Part shown: positions 20,956 to 32,803 of the stretch, in pieces | How the letters are laid out: each line of letters starts with the position of its first letter | Numbering within the stretch: position 1 is the first letter of the stretch | NCBI GenBank assembly: GCA_032716605.1 | Contig: CM064502.1 | Coordinates: 55,333,556-55,397,555 of the forward strand | Direction of reading: 5' to 3' | Source: Paralithodes platypus | Lineage: Eukaryota > Arthropoda > Malacostraca > Decapoda > Lithodidae | DNA: 64,000 bases | Notes under the pieces: generated by a model | What the model was told of the DNA's origin: nothing | The model's database searches: none | The model's input: the letters and a program-made list of their open reading frames with translations, nothing else | Made by a program: the position numbers and the translations under genes

Positions 20956-22105
20956 TAAAATCGTCTAATGGAAGCCAGAATGTTTATAAAGACGTCGCCG
21001 ATACAGACATGGTTATGGATTACTTCATAACATCGTCTAATGGAAGCCAGAATGTTTATAAAGACGTCGCCGATACAGACATGGTTATGGATTACTTCAT
21101 AACATCGTCTAATGGTAGCCAGAATGTTTATAAAGAAGTCGCCGATACAGACATGGTTATGGATTACTTCATAACATCGTCTAATGGAAGCCAGAATGTT
21201 TATAAAGACGTCGCCGATACAGACATGGTTATGGATTACTTCATAACATCGTCTAATGGAAGCCAGAATGTTTATAAAGACGTCGCCGATACAGACATGG
21301 TTATGGATTACTTCATAACATCGTCTAATGGAAGCCAGAATGTTTATAAAGACGTCGCCGATACAGACATGGTTATGGATTACTTCATAACATCGTCTAA
21401 TGGAAGCCAGAATGTTTATAAAGACGTCGCTGATACAGACATGGTTATGGATTACTTCATAACATCGTCTAATGGAAGCCAGAATGTTTATAAAGACGTC
21501 GCCGATACAGACATGGTTATGGATTACTTCATAACATCGTCTAATGGAAGCCAGAATGTTTATAAAGACGTCGCCGATACAGACATGGTTATGGATTACT
21601 TCATAACATCGTCTAATGGAAGCCAGAATGTTTATAAAGACGTCGCCGATACAGACATGGTTATGGATTACTTCATAACATCGTCTAATGGAAGCCAGAA
21701 TGTTTATAAAACGTCGCCGATACAGACATGGTTATGGATTACTTCATAACATGGTCTAATGGAAGCCAGAATGTTTATAAAGACGTCGCCGATACAGACA
21801 TGGTTATGGATTACTTCATAACATCGTCTAATGGAAGCCAGAATGTTTATAAAGACGTCGCCGATACAGACATGGTTATGGATTACTTCATAACATCGTC
21901 TAATGGAAGCCAGAATGTTTATAAAGACGTCGCCGATACAGACATGGTTATGGATTACTTCATAACATGGTCTAATGGAAGCCAGAATGTTTATAAAGAC
22001 GTCGCCGATACAGACATGGTTATGGATTACTTCATAACATCGTCTAATGGTAGCCACAATGTTTATAAAGACGTCGCCGATACAGACATGGTTATGGATT
22101 ACTTC
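20956..22105. repeat. 72-bp tandem array, about 16 copies, derived from a MITE arm
   Basis: The unit contains CATCGTCTAATGGAAGCCAG, AATGTTTATAAAGACGTCGC and CGATACAGACATGGTTATGG. Copies are nearly identical (differences such as ATGG for ATCG and GCC for GAA are rare). A single base is missing near 21711. CGTCTAATGGAAGCCAGAAT and AAGACGTCGCCG are the 3' arm of the CCCCTTCTGTACCG MITE family, so the array began from such a copy. Because 72 is a multiple of 3 it creates long false reading frames. Confidence 0.97.
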
Positions 22106-22249
22106 TTGTCAGTGCATTTAGCTCTCTCGATCAACCTGATTAGTATATTTTGAAAGATAGATTATTTTTAGGCTTTAAAGTTTATTTTCGACACTTAAAT
22201 CTGAAGGTAGGCCTACTATTCTTATGCATTAATTTAACCCGATTGGTAA

Positions 22250-22440
22250 GATAAGGAGTTTCACCCCATTAGTATGGCGATAATAAGACCCTTCACTCCA
22301 TTCAGGTGTCTATTTTAGTCTGCGCGAGCGATACCAAGCTTGTAACTTGGAAGAAATCGCCCGTCAGCCGGGATATTTTCTTCTCGAAAAATATACAAAT
22401 TTAGCTTTGAGGGGAGTCTGGGTGGGCAGTTCGTTAACAG
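22250..22440. mobile_element. GGGGAGGCAGACC-family MITE, truncated
   Basis: CCCCATTAGTATGGCGATAA, CTCCATTCAGGTGTC and CTCGAAAAATATACAAATTT are in family order. Confidence 0.65.
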
Positions 22441-22467
22441 GACGTCGCCGGTTCAGAAGGGGTTAAG

Positions 22468-22823
22468 GGGGATTGGTTCACTTTTTGGGCGATTTTTGCA
22501 TGTATTCATTATTTTTCTAGTTTCCTCCCTAGACCTCCATCAAATTTAAAAAAAAACTTCCATTAGATCTAGATAAATTTGTAAATTTTTCGGTAGAAAA
22601 ATTTCCCGGCCGAAGGCCGATTGTTTAAACATTATAGGCTCACTATCGTTCGCCAGGGAAAAAAATAAATCCTAAATAGAACGAAAGGTCTAAATATTTA
22701 CTAATAAATGGGGCGAAAGGTCTTAAAATCGACTAACTAATGGGGCAAACTTCTTAACATCTGAAAACTAATAGGGCTAAACATGAGGGAGAAAGTGATC
22801 CAGAAAACCGGCCCACACACCCT
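22468..22823. mobile_element. TTAA-flanked MITE, GGGGAGGCAGACC family, copy at 22.5 kb
   Basis: TTAA precedes GGGGGATTGGTTCACTTTTT and follows GGCCCACACACCC. All internal family blocks are present. A CCCCTTCTGTACCG MITE end (GACGTCGCCGGTTCAGAAGG) abuts on the left and shares the TTAA. Confidence 0.8.
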
Positions 22824-23002
22824 TAAAACAGACAATGGATCACTTCTTGCTGGTGCATTGAAGTCTTTTAATCCATCTATTTGGTTTAGCATGGCTTTTG
22901 GCAAGGTTTCAAAATGGTGTTATAATAGACATATATGGAAGTACTATGCATCTAATTCATATATTTAACATAGTTCTCTACCAAATCTTTGTAATAGCTG
23001 TT

Positions 23003-23320
23003 TAAGGGGTAGTTTTTAGTTTGTTCCCTAGACCTTCATCAACCTTAAAAGTAAACCCCCTAGACGCCCTTTCAAGATAGAATTGTACATTTGTACATTT
23101 CTCGGTAGAAAAATGGCCCGGCCAAAGGCCGGTTCCTGTTAAATTAGGCTCACTATCGCTCGTCAGTAGAGAATCGACCCTAAATGGCACGAAAGGTCTT
23201 GATATTGATGTAAAAATGGGACGAAAGGTTTTAAAATCGACAAACTCATGGGGTGAACGCCTTAAAATTCTTAAAACTAATGGAGCTAAACATGAAGGGG
23301 CCCAGAAAGAGGATCTGTCC
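23003..23320. mobile_element. GGGGAGGCAGACC-family MITE, right end missing
   Basis: TTTAAGGGGTAGTTTTTAGT opens the element; TTTCTCGGTAGAAAAATGGC, CACTATCGCTCGTC and TAAATGGCACGAAAGGTC follow. Confidence 0.8.
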
Positions 23321-23582
23321 AATATAATCGTCTAACAGCAGCAAACATAGTTAAAAAGTCGCCGGTACAGAAGGGGGTTAAGGTTTCACACGAGCGGGGG
23401 GGTTTCCCAAGCAATTTCGATTATAATTTTGTTCTTTCTACTATGAGGCTCTCTCGCAACGAACTGATATTAAATCGAAGGTGGATAATGTTCTCTACTT
23501 TAAATTTTATGATGGTATATTTTGAAACTGCCACAGTACAAATTGCCTGTAAATATTGACTGAAAATCGCTTGTGATACCAC

Positions 23583-23735
23583 CTTAACCCTTCCAATATT
23601 GACGCATTTTGACAGTGGCTATTAGACGATTTTATTCAGCTTAGGAAGGAATTTTGGGATTTTTTACCCCTGATACCTAGAGATCCTTGCTAAACTACTT
23701 AAATTCGTCTACTGATAGCCATCATAATAATCATG
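23583..23735. mobile_element. CCCCTTCTGTACCG-family MITE, diverged
   Basis: TTAACCCTTCCAATATTGAC with arms TTAGACGATTTTATTCAGC and AAATTCGTCTACTGATAGCC. A half copy also lies at 23320-23385. Confidence 0.65.
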
Positions 23736-23786
23736 ATTATAATTGTAATAGTTTGTAAGTGTTAAGAAATAATCATAAAATCATAT

Positions 23787-23925
23787 CACCAACCCACCAT
23801 ATAACTTACAAATAAACCTAATTACTGCAATCAATGAGTCTAATGAATACATGTGGTACTCCAAGGATTCGAACCTAGGATACTCACACCGAAATTCCGC
23901 GCACTAACCATTACTACTAAAAATG
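23787..23925 (-). repeat. tRNA-derived SINE, copy 2
   Basis: ACTCCAAGGATTCGAACCTA and GGATACTCACACCGAAATTC match the copy at 2578-2712. Reverse-complemented they give a B box GGTTCGAATCC. The A-box side is truncated. Confidence 0.7.
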
Positions 23926-24864
23926 ACACATAAACAATATTAATGTGATTTTTTCTGTCTTTGCAGATGGAGTGATTAAGCCTCGAACCCCAACTAGACT
24001 ACTACCTCAACCAGTCTACCACCATCAAGATCCTTTCCTTTAATCCTAACCATCCTTTCCCACCACCACCATTTTCCTCTCTACACTGTAAAACTTGTGT
24101 TCATATATAGCGAACATGATTCACATATTGGGCGTTTGAATCGTTTGTGTGCTACCTTGAACACGAATGATTTGTAACCCTTGTGTATCAGTGTTGTTAT
24201 ATTTGAACACTGTGTTTTTGCAGTGTATCTTAACCTTCCCTTTTCCTTGTCACCATTAAAACCACCTCCCTTCTACTAAAATTTGAATTAAACATTAGAT
24301 AGTCAATATAAAGGTAAGATATTTAAATCCTCAAATTCTGTGTACATTATATACTTGTGAATGCTATAATAAATTATATATTATATCATTCTTTATGAAA
24401 TATATATTCATGTGTGTTATAAATAATCCATGCATTAATCTTTTTATCCTATCGTCGTTGGCTAAGCATTTAGAAGAGGTTTTTGGTAGGGATGCTGGGA
24501 GAGGGGGGGGGGGGGTTAGAGGGAGTAGATATAGTTAGTTCAAGGGGTAGGGATAGGTAGGAGTCTGTTATAGGTTAGTATTGGTTAGGTGTTGCTCTAT
24601 TTGGTTGGCTGTCTGTTAGAGGCTTAGTTAGTTTGGGTAGGAGGTTAGTTAGATTTAGTTATATAGTTAAGGTAAAGAGTTAGTTTGCTTAGGTTTGGTT
24701 TGTCGTTTTGGTCTTGTTGGTTGAAATCCGGCCGGTGAAATCCTGGTTGTCTGGTCGTTGGTTGGATAGGTTTCAGAATGTGGCGGCTTGTGGCGGACTG
24801 TGCAGTGATGTGGGTGGCAGACCGACGCTCCTGAAGTGGATTAATCCTTTCTTTAATCAACAGG

Positions 24865-24906
24865 AATGAGATGGAAGGCCTGACGCAGAAACTGAGAAAT
24901 TAAAGG
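24865..24906 (+). other. Candidate small exon, not coding in any frame
   Basis: The acceptor TTTCTTTAATCAACAG and the donor AATTAAAG|GTATGATC bound about 42 bases. Stops occur in all three frames, so if real it is a UTR or lncRNA exon. Further acceptors follow at 24949 (CTTTACAACAG) and 25248 (TTTTCTACCAG). Confidence 0.25.
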
Positions 24907-24984
24907 TATGATCTAACTATTAAACTAACAATACATTCTTTACAACAGGTTAGAGATGGGAGGAGCGACCCGACGAAAGCTACG

Positions 24985-25135
24985 AATCCCGCCCACCTGG
25001 GCTATGGATGAGAGGAACACCGCCCACCTCGGCTATAGAAGAGAGGAATCACGCCCAACTTGGCCCTAGATGAGAGGAACACCGCCCACCTCGGCTATAG
25101 AAGAGAGGAATCACGCCCAACTTGGCCATAGATAA
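24985..25135. repeat. Tandem repeat, about 65-bp unit, 2.4 copies
   Basis: GATGAGAGGAACACCGCCCA, CCTCGGCTATAGAAGAGAGG and AATCACGCCCAACTTGGCC recur. The half units are themselves related, so an older 32-bp periodicity is visible. Confidence 0.9.
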
Positions 25136-25424
25136 GTTATAAGTTTTTCTGTACAATATGAACTATGAGATACTTTAACATTTGCATTATATCTGAAAGT
25201 CCTAATTTGTGAAGCTAATTATGAACTTAATGTTGTATTTTCTACCAGATGTGAGGGAGAGCAAGCAGCAACAGAAGCCATGTACAGTTGCCCACTTTAA
25301 TTTTTATCCACTCTGTGATTTTATGTATGGAAGGGAAAGTTTTATAATTAGATGTGTATTTTCTTAATTATCTATTATCGGTTTATGTAGTTAATTAACA
25401 TTTTCAAGTGTCTGTTTTAAATAA

Positions 25425-25640
25425 TTATAAATTGTTGGAATTAAGTAGTAGTCATTCAAAATTGTCGTATTTAAGTAGTAAATTAATGTAAAATTTTCAG
25501 TTTTAAGTAATGCTAAATTGTTGGTTTTAAGTAATGTTCAATTGTCGGTTTTAAGTAATGCTAAATTGTTGGTTTTAAGTAATGTTCAATTGTCGGTTTT
25601 AAGTAATGTTAAATTGTCGGGTTTGTGTAGTTTAAAGTTC
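25425..25640. repeat. 24-bp tandem repeat
   Basis: TTTTAAGTAATGTTCAATTG plus TCGG repeats at about 24-bp spacing, with diverged copies at the left end. Confidence 0.9.
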
Positions 25641-25797
25641 AATTGTGGGTTTTATATCAAATTATGCTAGTCAAGTATTCCATACATAAAATCAAAGAGT
25701 TCGTACAAATTTCCGTGGTGAACTGTACACCAGTCGTCACTGCTCAGTGCACAGGTCAGTGTTCTCTATTATTGTATCTTGTAATATATCATATGTA

Positions 25798-26008
25798 CAG
25801 TCGGGTAAATAAGTCATGCCGCAGCACCAAGAATATTTTGATCAATGATTGGTATCACTATCTAAGCTTTATTATTTCAAAGTTTCGAGTGAGACATACA
25901 AACATGGTCCTACACTTACCCACCCTATTAAACATCTGACAGACATTAATACAGCACACAGCGAGCAAAACGTAATGACAGCCGAGACGCGACTTATTTG
26001 GCCAACTG
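25798..26008. mobile_element. Tc1/mariner-type MITE, copy 2
   Basis: TA at 25796-25797 and 26009-26010 flank CAGTCGGGTAAATAAGTCAT and CGACTTATTTGGCCAACTG. The interior matches the 46454 copy in the same orientation. Confidence 0.8.
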
Positions 26009-26199
26009 TACAGTCAAAATAAGTTCAATCATAATTTCTGAAATAGTCCCTCGCTAATTTCACACCATTAATTAATTAGGCATGATACATATGAATACAA
26101 TTACTTAAGCTTAAATTACCCTATAATAGACTATTCCATAATAATTTCTAAATTCCGAATAATTTGTGCACCACTAACCTTCCTTATTGTTTGCAGCAG

Positions 26200-26350
26200 A
26201 GGAGCGGCGGGGGCAGACGTTCGAAGGAGAGAAGAGGATAGAGAAGAAGAGGAGAGAAAAGAGAAGAAAATATAAGATGAGAGAAGAATGAAGAGAAGGG
26301 GAGAGAAGATAGAAGAGGAGACAGAAGAGGAGAAGCAAGGGAGAATACAC
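26200..26350. repeat. Purine-rich GAGAAGA tract
   Basis: About 140 bases are almost entirely G and A on the plus strand. An acceptor-like TTATTGTTTGCAG lies directly upstream, so an E/K/R-rich exon cannot be excluded, but composition alone explains the open frame. Confidence 0.75.
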
Positions 26351-26469
26351 ACTTAAGACCCACCCCCAGACAAACTTCCCTTGGAGCCTCAACACCCTCA
26401 CCAGAAAACTAGGGTAAGAAAACACAAATTATTAAAAGGTTATTTGTGAATAATCAAAATATTTAAGCT

Positions 26470-26620
26470 GTTATAAATCTATTGTGAAATTGGCAAATGG
26501 GGTTTGAAGGTCTTAAAATCGCCAATCTAAAGGGGCGAACGTCTTAAAAGCTAAAGGGGCTAAACATTAGGGGGAATGGGGACCAGAAAAAGACTTAAAT
26601 CCCCCCTCCCCTTAAGCCTC
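26470..26620. mobile_element. GGGGAGGCAGACC-family MITE, right half
   Basis: GGCAAATGGGGTTTGAAGGT to CCCTCCCCTTAA; the left half is missing. Confidence 0.7.
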
Positions 26621-26829
26621 AATCATAATTAAACCAAATATCATAATCCACAAGACTTCTGATCATATGGAGTTAATGTTAAAAGATCACCGACAGCAAA
26701 TTGTTATATATTTTCAAAAATGTATGAGAAAAGTATAATGGATATATGTCGCTAGGTACAGTACGTACTGTTGGTGAATAATTTAGCCTAGGAAACTCTA
26801 TGGTAACACTCTTCCATTTACAACGTTAA

Positions 26830-27130
26830 GGAGAGTTATTATTTTCCTTAGTTTGCTCCCTACATCTCCAAGCATGTACTAATACCCCCAAGACTAGAGA
26901 ACAAGTTGTACACGGTTCGGTAGAAAAATGGCCGGCCAAAGGCCGGTTCTTCGTAAACTACAGGCTCGCTATCGCTCGCCAGGAAAGAATACACCTAAAT
27001 GGCACGAAAGGTCTTCAAATTAATTAAGAAATTGACCAAAAGGTATTTTTGTCAAACTAATGGGTCGAACGTCTTAAAATTTTAAAACAAGTGGGGCTAC
27101 ACATGAGACGTCCAGAAATATACCCTCCCC
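26830..27130. mobile_element. TTAA-flanked MITE, GGGGAGGCAGACC family, copy at 26.8 kb
   Basis: TTAAGGAGAGTTATTATTTT to ATATACCCTCCCCTTAA with family blocks in between. Its right TTAA is also the left TTAA of the next element. Confidence 0.8.
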
Positions 27131-27134
27131 TTAA

Positions 27135-27777
27135 CCCTCTCAGATATATGACGCGATTTTGAGCCTATTGGGGATACTTTAAAACCTTTGTTACCATCAG
27201 GGGTATTTATAAACCTTTAGTATAGTTATTTTTCCCCAAGCTGCCTGGCCGAACAGCCCCAAGGCCCCGAGCAAGGCCAAGGCCATAACCGAGCGCCCCC
27301 ACAGAACCCTCCCTGCCGACCACAATAAAGCCTGGGTGACCGAAGCCACTCCATGGCGGGGAGCTGAGGAGGGTGCGGAAACGCCCGGGAAACCAAAGCC
27401 CCACCCAGGGCCCTGTGCCCCTCAGCAATTATGAAGAGAAAGTTGAGGGGCAAAAGAAAGATGTGACGCTTTGGCTTCCAATATTGGTAGATTAGGAGGT
27501 CAATCCACGCAAGAGACGCAGTCACTTGAGATCTAGAAAATATATAAGTAAAAGGAACAGTCAGAGTAAGCTATGGGTATGGCAGAGATCGCTCAGTTCT
27601 CACTCTGATAGACCAGCCCATCACCACCTTTAGTATAGTTACTTCAACCTCTGCAGTTGTCTTTGAGTTCGCTGTGGGCAGAAAACTAATTTTGGAGAGG
27701 TAATTATAAGAGTGAGATAGCCTAACTATTTATTATTGCTAATATGGCAACCTCTGCGTCATAAATGCGTGAAAGGG
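27135..27777. mobile_element. TTAA-flanked MITE, CCCTCTCACGTCC family, split by a SINE-like element
   Basis: TTAA at 27131-27134 and 27778-27781 flank an element whose two halves match 35218-35436 and 60098-60328. The halves are separated by 27229-27625 plus a target duplication. Confidence 0.88.
27229..27625 (-). mobile_element. CAA-tailed SINE-like element, copy A
   Basis: The minus strand runs from GGTGATGGGCTGGTCTATCA to GGCCAGGCAGCTTGGGGAA. A 16-bp duplication, ACCTTTAGTATAGTTA, flanks it at 27213-27228 and 27626-27641. The uninterrupted target is visible at 35300 (ACCTTTAGTTTAGTTA once). The CAA tail has been lost. Confidence 0.92.
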
Positions 27778-27849
27778 TTAATGCAGTGATAACTTAACTT
27801 AATGACGTTATAAGAGGTCAATGTTGGTAATACTAACCTAATGTTTCAG

Positions 27850-29170
27850 ATGTATGGTAGATGTCCAGCCAGGGGGGGGAGAGCAAGAGATGGTATGAAG
27901 ACTTGTGACCAAACGCCTCATCTCACCTCTGCAATACGGTGTGTCACTTACATGTATATTTATGCCTATTGTGAAAGTCTATGCAGTGGAATATTTTGAA
28001 GGATGTTCTATAAAGTTTGTCTTAACTATTTAAAACTTTAATTTGAGGTATAAGATCGCTATGGATACTAAATTAATGGTTGGTGCCTTTTTGGTCTAAA
28101 GCTCATATACGGCTGACTGTGTGGTAAAATAGATGCTTTATCCCTCAAACCTATTATATATTTTGCTGGTCACCGTTTACAATATTGATCGTGAATGTAC
28201 AGTGATAAACCATAATCTTAAGCTATATGTTTACTATCATAGTTTTCAAGGTGGGATTTGGTGACATTCAGTTAAATTATCATGACATGAGCCATTTTGA
28301 AATGTCAATAATAAAATTTCAAGAGTACCTTTGAATCTGTCTAAACTCTAGTCTGGTTAAACTATTTTACTACAATAATATTATACCTACATTGACCTAG
28401 AAACTTGAATGACAAATTAGGTGAAGTAGACCAGTTTAGTAATGCCTAAGAAACTTCAAAATATTCCATAGACTATCATAGTGGTGGACAGTAGTATAAG
28501 TAGCAGCTTTATCTAACCAATTTATAGCATTTCGTACATATGGCAACAATCATTATAATTAGTAAGGCATTATATAACAGATTATTTCCATATTGAGATC
28601 TGTGGAAATGGGTGAATGGTGAAAACAAGGTAGATTATCTATACTTGGTTCACTATACGTTGGCAAATATTTTAGTTTAGTAATTTTTTTAATATTTAAT
28701 GAACAAATATTTTAACTACTTTCGATATAGTTTCTTGCAAATTAGTACTTGAAAATCATTTAACTATTGTCAGTATTCACATTAAAGATGGCAAATTAAG
28801 TTGAGACATTGGGTGAAGAACTTTTGTTATAGTAAAAATTATCGTGAATGGATACCAAACTTAAATCTTTAACATGTACGTAATGTGAGGGTTACTGAAT
28901 CTGCTGGTGTGGAAAACTATCGCTTATGTCTATGGAAAACTCTTAGTATTAGCATTAACAAATACTGTATTCAAAACTTGGAGTTGAAACAAAAATAGAT
29001 GGGGAAAGTAAATTTGGGATAAATATTTGTCAATTGTGATTAACAATGTTTATGGATCTTCAATCCTTCGACGATTGCTTTATCAATGCTACAACCAGCT
29101 AATTTTACTCAGCTTTGGGAGGACCACTGGGAATGAAAGGGGTAAATAATATGTAAATTAATCTTGAAAC
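27850..29170. other. AT-rich non-coding span
   Basis: I see no gene, MITE end or tandem repeat that I can support in this stretch. Confidence 0.4.
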
Positions 29171-29193
29171 TCGGACAGGCCTTTCCTAAGTTG

Positions 29194-29621
29194 TTGTTGT
29201 TGTTGTTGTTCCCCAAGCTGCCTGGCCGAACAGCCCCAAGGCCCCGAGTAAGGCCAAGGCCATAAACGAGCGACCCCACAGAACCCTCTCTGCCGACCAC
29301 AATAAAGCCTGGGTGACCGAAGCCACTCCATGGCGGGGGGCTGAGAGGGTGCGTAAACGCCCGGGAAACCAAAGCCCCACCCAGGGCCCTGTGCCCCTCA
29401 GCAATTATGAAGAGAAAGTTGAGGGGCAAAGGAATAATGTGACGCTTTAGCTTCCAATCTTGGTAGATTGGGAGGTCAATCCACGGAAGAGACGCCGTCA
29501 CTCGAGATCTAGAAAATATATAAGTAAAAGGAACAGTCAGAGTAAGCTATGGGTATGGCAGAGATCGCTCAGGTCTCACTCTGATAGACCAGCCCATCAC
29601 CAGTGATAGACCAGCCCATCA
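29194..29621 (-). mobile_element. CAA-tailed SINE-like element, copy B
   Basis: It is full length with (GTT)n on the plus strand (CAA tail) at 29191-29211. A 14-bp duplication CCTTTCCTAAGTTG flanks it (29180-29193 and 29622-29635). The 5' end carries a small extra copy of GTGATAGACCAGCCCATCAC. Confidence 0.92.
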
Positions 29622-29639
29622 CCTTTCCTAAGTTGAAGA

Positions 29640-31095
29640 ATATAGTCTCGAGGTAACAAAAAATATAACTTAATTTGTCGTAATATATTGTGAAGCATTA
29701 CAAAGCTAAAATATGATGTCAACAAATGCCTGTTATTATGGCTACCCCACCACGTTGTGGATCAGTTAAATTAAGTACCACCAGGAATCCATGGGGTAGG
29801 CTGCATGTTTTATCTACCCTTAGAATCCAACAGGTCTTTCCTAATCTGAATAAAATTGTCAACTGTTAGCCAGAATTTAATTTGTAATCTTATAGTTTAA
29901 AATTAAAATTTAAAATATGCAAACTAAACAAACCAAAACTGGGACAAAGACAATATAAAGGCAAAATAACTAATCAAAATCAAAATTATTAGAATGCTTC
30001 ACTACAACATTGATACTGCCGGATCTAACTGAACTGGAAATCCTAGTTATAAGATTATCTCCACAAACCCTCTTAACTCGACGGCCCTTCCTAAGTTGAA
30101 TAAATTAGTCTGAAAATAGCTATGGTGAGTCAGAAATTTGTCATTTGAAGAAAAGGGTTAAGGGATAGGGTATTCAAATAAAATAAAGGTCAGGAAATAG
30201 AGTAAAGCAATAATAATAACAATAACTAATAATAATACAAATATGAAAAATAATAACAATACTAAAAATACTAAACATAATAATGAAATACCACACATAA
30301 TTCACTAGCGCTCGCATTACGTAACTGTTAAAAGATCCTGAGAAGTTTTGTCAGAATAAAGTAACCTTGAGAAATATTTGCCTTGGCCATCCCTTAGTGA
30401 GAGTTTCCCAGGAGAAGTGTTAGGTACTTCAAAATAAGTTAGGGTTGATTGCACTTTAAAATCAATGGAATAAAATAGGTAAATGTCATTCACTATATTT
30501 AGGTCAGAAATCTTTACCTTAACTTCTGTAACTCAAAAATTGTTAGAGCAACTGGGTTGTAAAATGCCACTACTATTTCCTGGCTGACTCTTCCCAATTG
30601 GTAAAAATCGTAGCTTGTTTACTCTAGTCATTTTATATATAATTAATAGACTATTGTATATGGATCTATCTTACCTTGGTTATTAATAGACTATTGTATA
30701 TGGATCTATCTTACCTTGGTTATTAATAGACTATTGTATATGGATCTATCTTACCTTGGTTATTAGATATACCATTCCATCCTTACGTGGGTTTGTCACT
30801 ACCAATGGTACCGGTACATATTACTTTAATTGACTTTTCATACATTTTTTAAATGTTATTGTGATATCAGTGTTGCCAAATGTACGAATTTCTCCTAAGT
30901 TGGATATACAGTATATATACTAATGAATAATTCTAGCTATCTATTGCCGGACGCTTTACTCCCCTTAATGAGGGTGGCCATACACAGAATGCCCCCAAGC
31001 GGACCTATTCCCTGTAATAATTTAAAGTAAATTGAACAAGTTTATATTAGATGTGCAAAATACTGGAGACTTAAAAAATGTATAGTATTACTTGA
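29640..31095. other. AT-rich span with MITE arms and a 40-bp triplication
   Basis: Worn CCCCTTCTGTACCG-type arms occur at 29825-29880 and 30060-30120. A GGGACAAAGACAATATAAAG segment at 29941-29960 recurs inverted at 53505 and 53865. A diverged CTAGTCTATTCGC-type MITE spans about 30480-30655. Confidence 0.4.
30642..30761. repeat. Three perfect tandem copies of a 40-bp unit
   Basis: ATTAATAGACTATTGTATAT followed by GGATCTATCTTACCTTGGTT is present three times without a difference, so the expansion is recent. Confidence 0.97.
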
Positions 31096-31099
31096 TTTT

Positions 31100-31625
31100 G
31101 ATGTTGTTGCTCCCCAGGCTGCCTGGCCGAACAGCCCCAAGGTCCCGAGCAAGGCCATAGAGCGCCCCCACAAAACCCTCCCTGCTTACCACTAACAAAG
31201 CCCGGGTGACCTACCCGAAGCTACTCTAAGGCAGGGAGCTGAGGAGGGTGCGGAAATGCCCGGGAAACCAAAGCCCCACCCAAGGCCCTGTGCCCCTCTG
31301 CAATTATGAAGGGAAAGTTGAGGGGCAAGGGAAAAATGTGACGCTTTGGCTCCCAATCTGCCAACTTTTAGGTTGGCAGTAGGGAGGTCGATCCACGGAA
31401 AAGACGCAGTCACTGGAGATCTAGAAGATATATAAGTAAAAGGAACAGTCAGACCTATGGGTATGATAGAGATCGCTCAGCTCTCACTCTGATAGACCAG
31501 CCCATCACCACATGACTAGAACCCAATCCTCTCAGCATCAGCTAGGAAAGGCCCTAGAAAGCTGCCTTTGGCGGAGGGATAGCTCCCCTATTTCAACTCC
31601 TTTCGGAGTTGGGCACCCGCCCTAA
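31100..31625 (-). mobile_element. CAA-tailed SINE-like element, longest copy C
   Basis: It matches copies A and B up to TGGTGATGGGCTGGTCTATC and then appears to continue about 110 bases further 5' (minus strand GCGGGTGCCCAACTCCGAAA, GGAGTTGAAATAGGGGAGC). This extension resembles a LINE 5' UTR more than a SINE head. Target duplication not resolved. Confidence 0.75.
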
Positions 31626-31629
31626 TGTA

Positions 31630-32790
31630 ATATATAACTGCATTGCTTTGCTTGTAAATCATTAATATAAATAAATATATCTAAGTTAACTCTACGGAGA
31701 CAAATTATCAATGCCACTGTAGCAAAAAAGAATCATAGTAAATCTTTCAATTAGATAAATATAGGCATAACTTTATACAAAACAAAATCAATGTAACTCC
31801 AGATAACAAACTTTAACTTTGAAATAATGGAAAATAATTTGAAACCTGATCTTCAACTGGAAAACAAAATAACTTGCTGTAATAGGTAAAATGGAATGCT
31901 AATGTCAGTTGTTCTTTCGACTAATAAACGGGGCATTATGATCCTACAAAATACTCGCCAAGGGACATCAGATTCCCTGTTAAGGGGAGCTTAAAAAATA
32001 ACGCAAAGATCCTCTTTAGAGGTAAATTTGTGCATTTCTTGGTAGAAAAAAGAAACCGGCCTTCGGCCGTGAGTTTTTCTGCTAAAAATGTAGCCTACAA
32101 ATTGATCATGAAAGGGAGTTTTGTGGGTATTAAGCTTGATGGAGGTCTAGGGACCAAAACAACAAAACTAATATTATAATAATGACACAAATAAGAATAA
32201 ATAAAACAAAATAAACAACAAAAATATATAACCAATAACCACGAAGACTTTAAAGTCTGATAATTGTATTCTACAGCTGGCATTGTTTTGTTTGTAGTCT
32301 GATAAAATAAAATGTTTTCAGTAATCACTTCATCCTACGAGAAAGTATTGCACAATCCTGTTAAAAGCAGATTTAAAACCAAACTTTATTCTCCAGTGTT
32401 TGCCCAGCTCCGGAATAATTATATTAATAAGTTTTATAATTGATTAGCAGTTTACAGTTCTTTGGTATAATATATAATTTTACTACCTAATTTAATTGAT
32501 ATAATCTCATTAGTTATCGATTATAATTTGCTGCTACTAATAATTTTTTGTCTTGGCCATTTTAATTCTAATAATTCATATTTAATGGAAAGTTAATTTT
32601 TACTTAAGGTGATGCAGGTAATTTGGAGTAGACTAATGAGTGAATGAAGGGTGGCTTACTTTGATGGGCACACTATTTTCGATCTCAATCTAACATTTTC
32701 CTTTTCTCTGGGGCCTCTTATTCCCCTTGACTTATTAATGAAGTTAGGTACGGACTGACTGACCTGTTTATCCCATACAACAATATTTAG
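31630..32790. other. AT-rich span; one MITE fragment
   Basis: A GGGGAGGCAGACC-family fragment lies at about 31980-32160 (TTAAGGGGAGCTTAAAAAAT, AACCGGCCTTCGGCCG, CTTGATGGAGGTCTAGGGA). The rest shows nothing I can name. Confidence 0.5.
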
Positions 32791-32803
32791 TTTTGCTCAC
32801 CGA

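Noticed and set aside
21009..22153. Two long open frames (246 and 141 codons) of repeated MVMDYFITSSNGSQNVYK units
   Set aside because: They arise because a 72-bp noncoding tandem repeat has a length divisible by 3. The opposite strand is open for the same reason, and the unit is a MITE arm.
27207..29501. Protein-like frames such as LGYGLGLARGLGAVRPGSLG in several places
   Set aside because: They are translations of the CAA-tailed SINE-like element and recur at every copy; I see no evidence that they are expressed.
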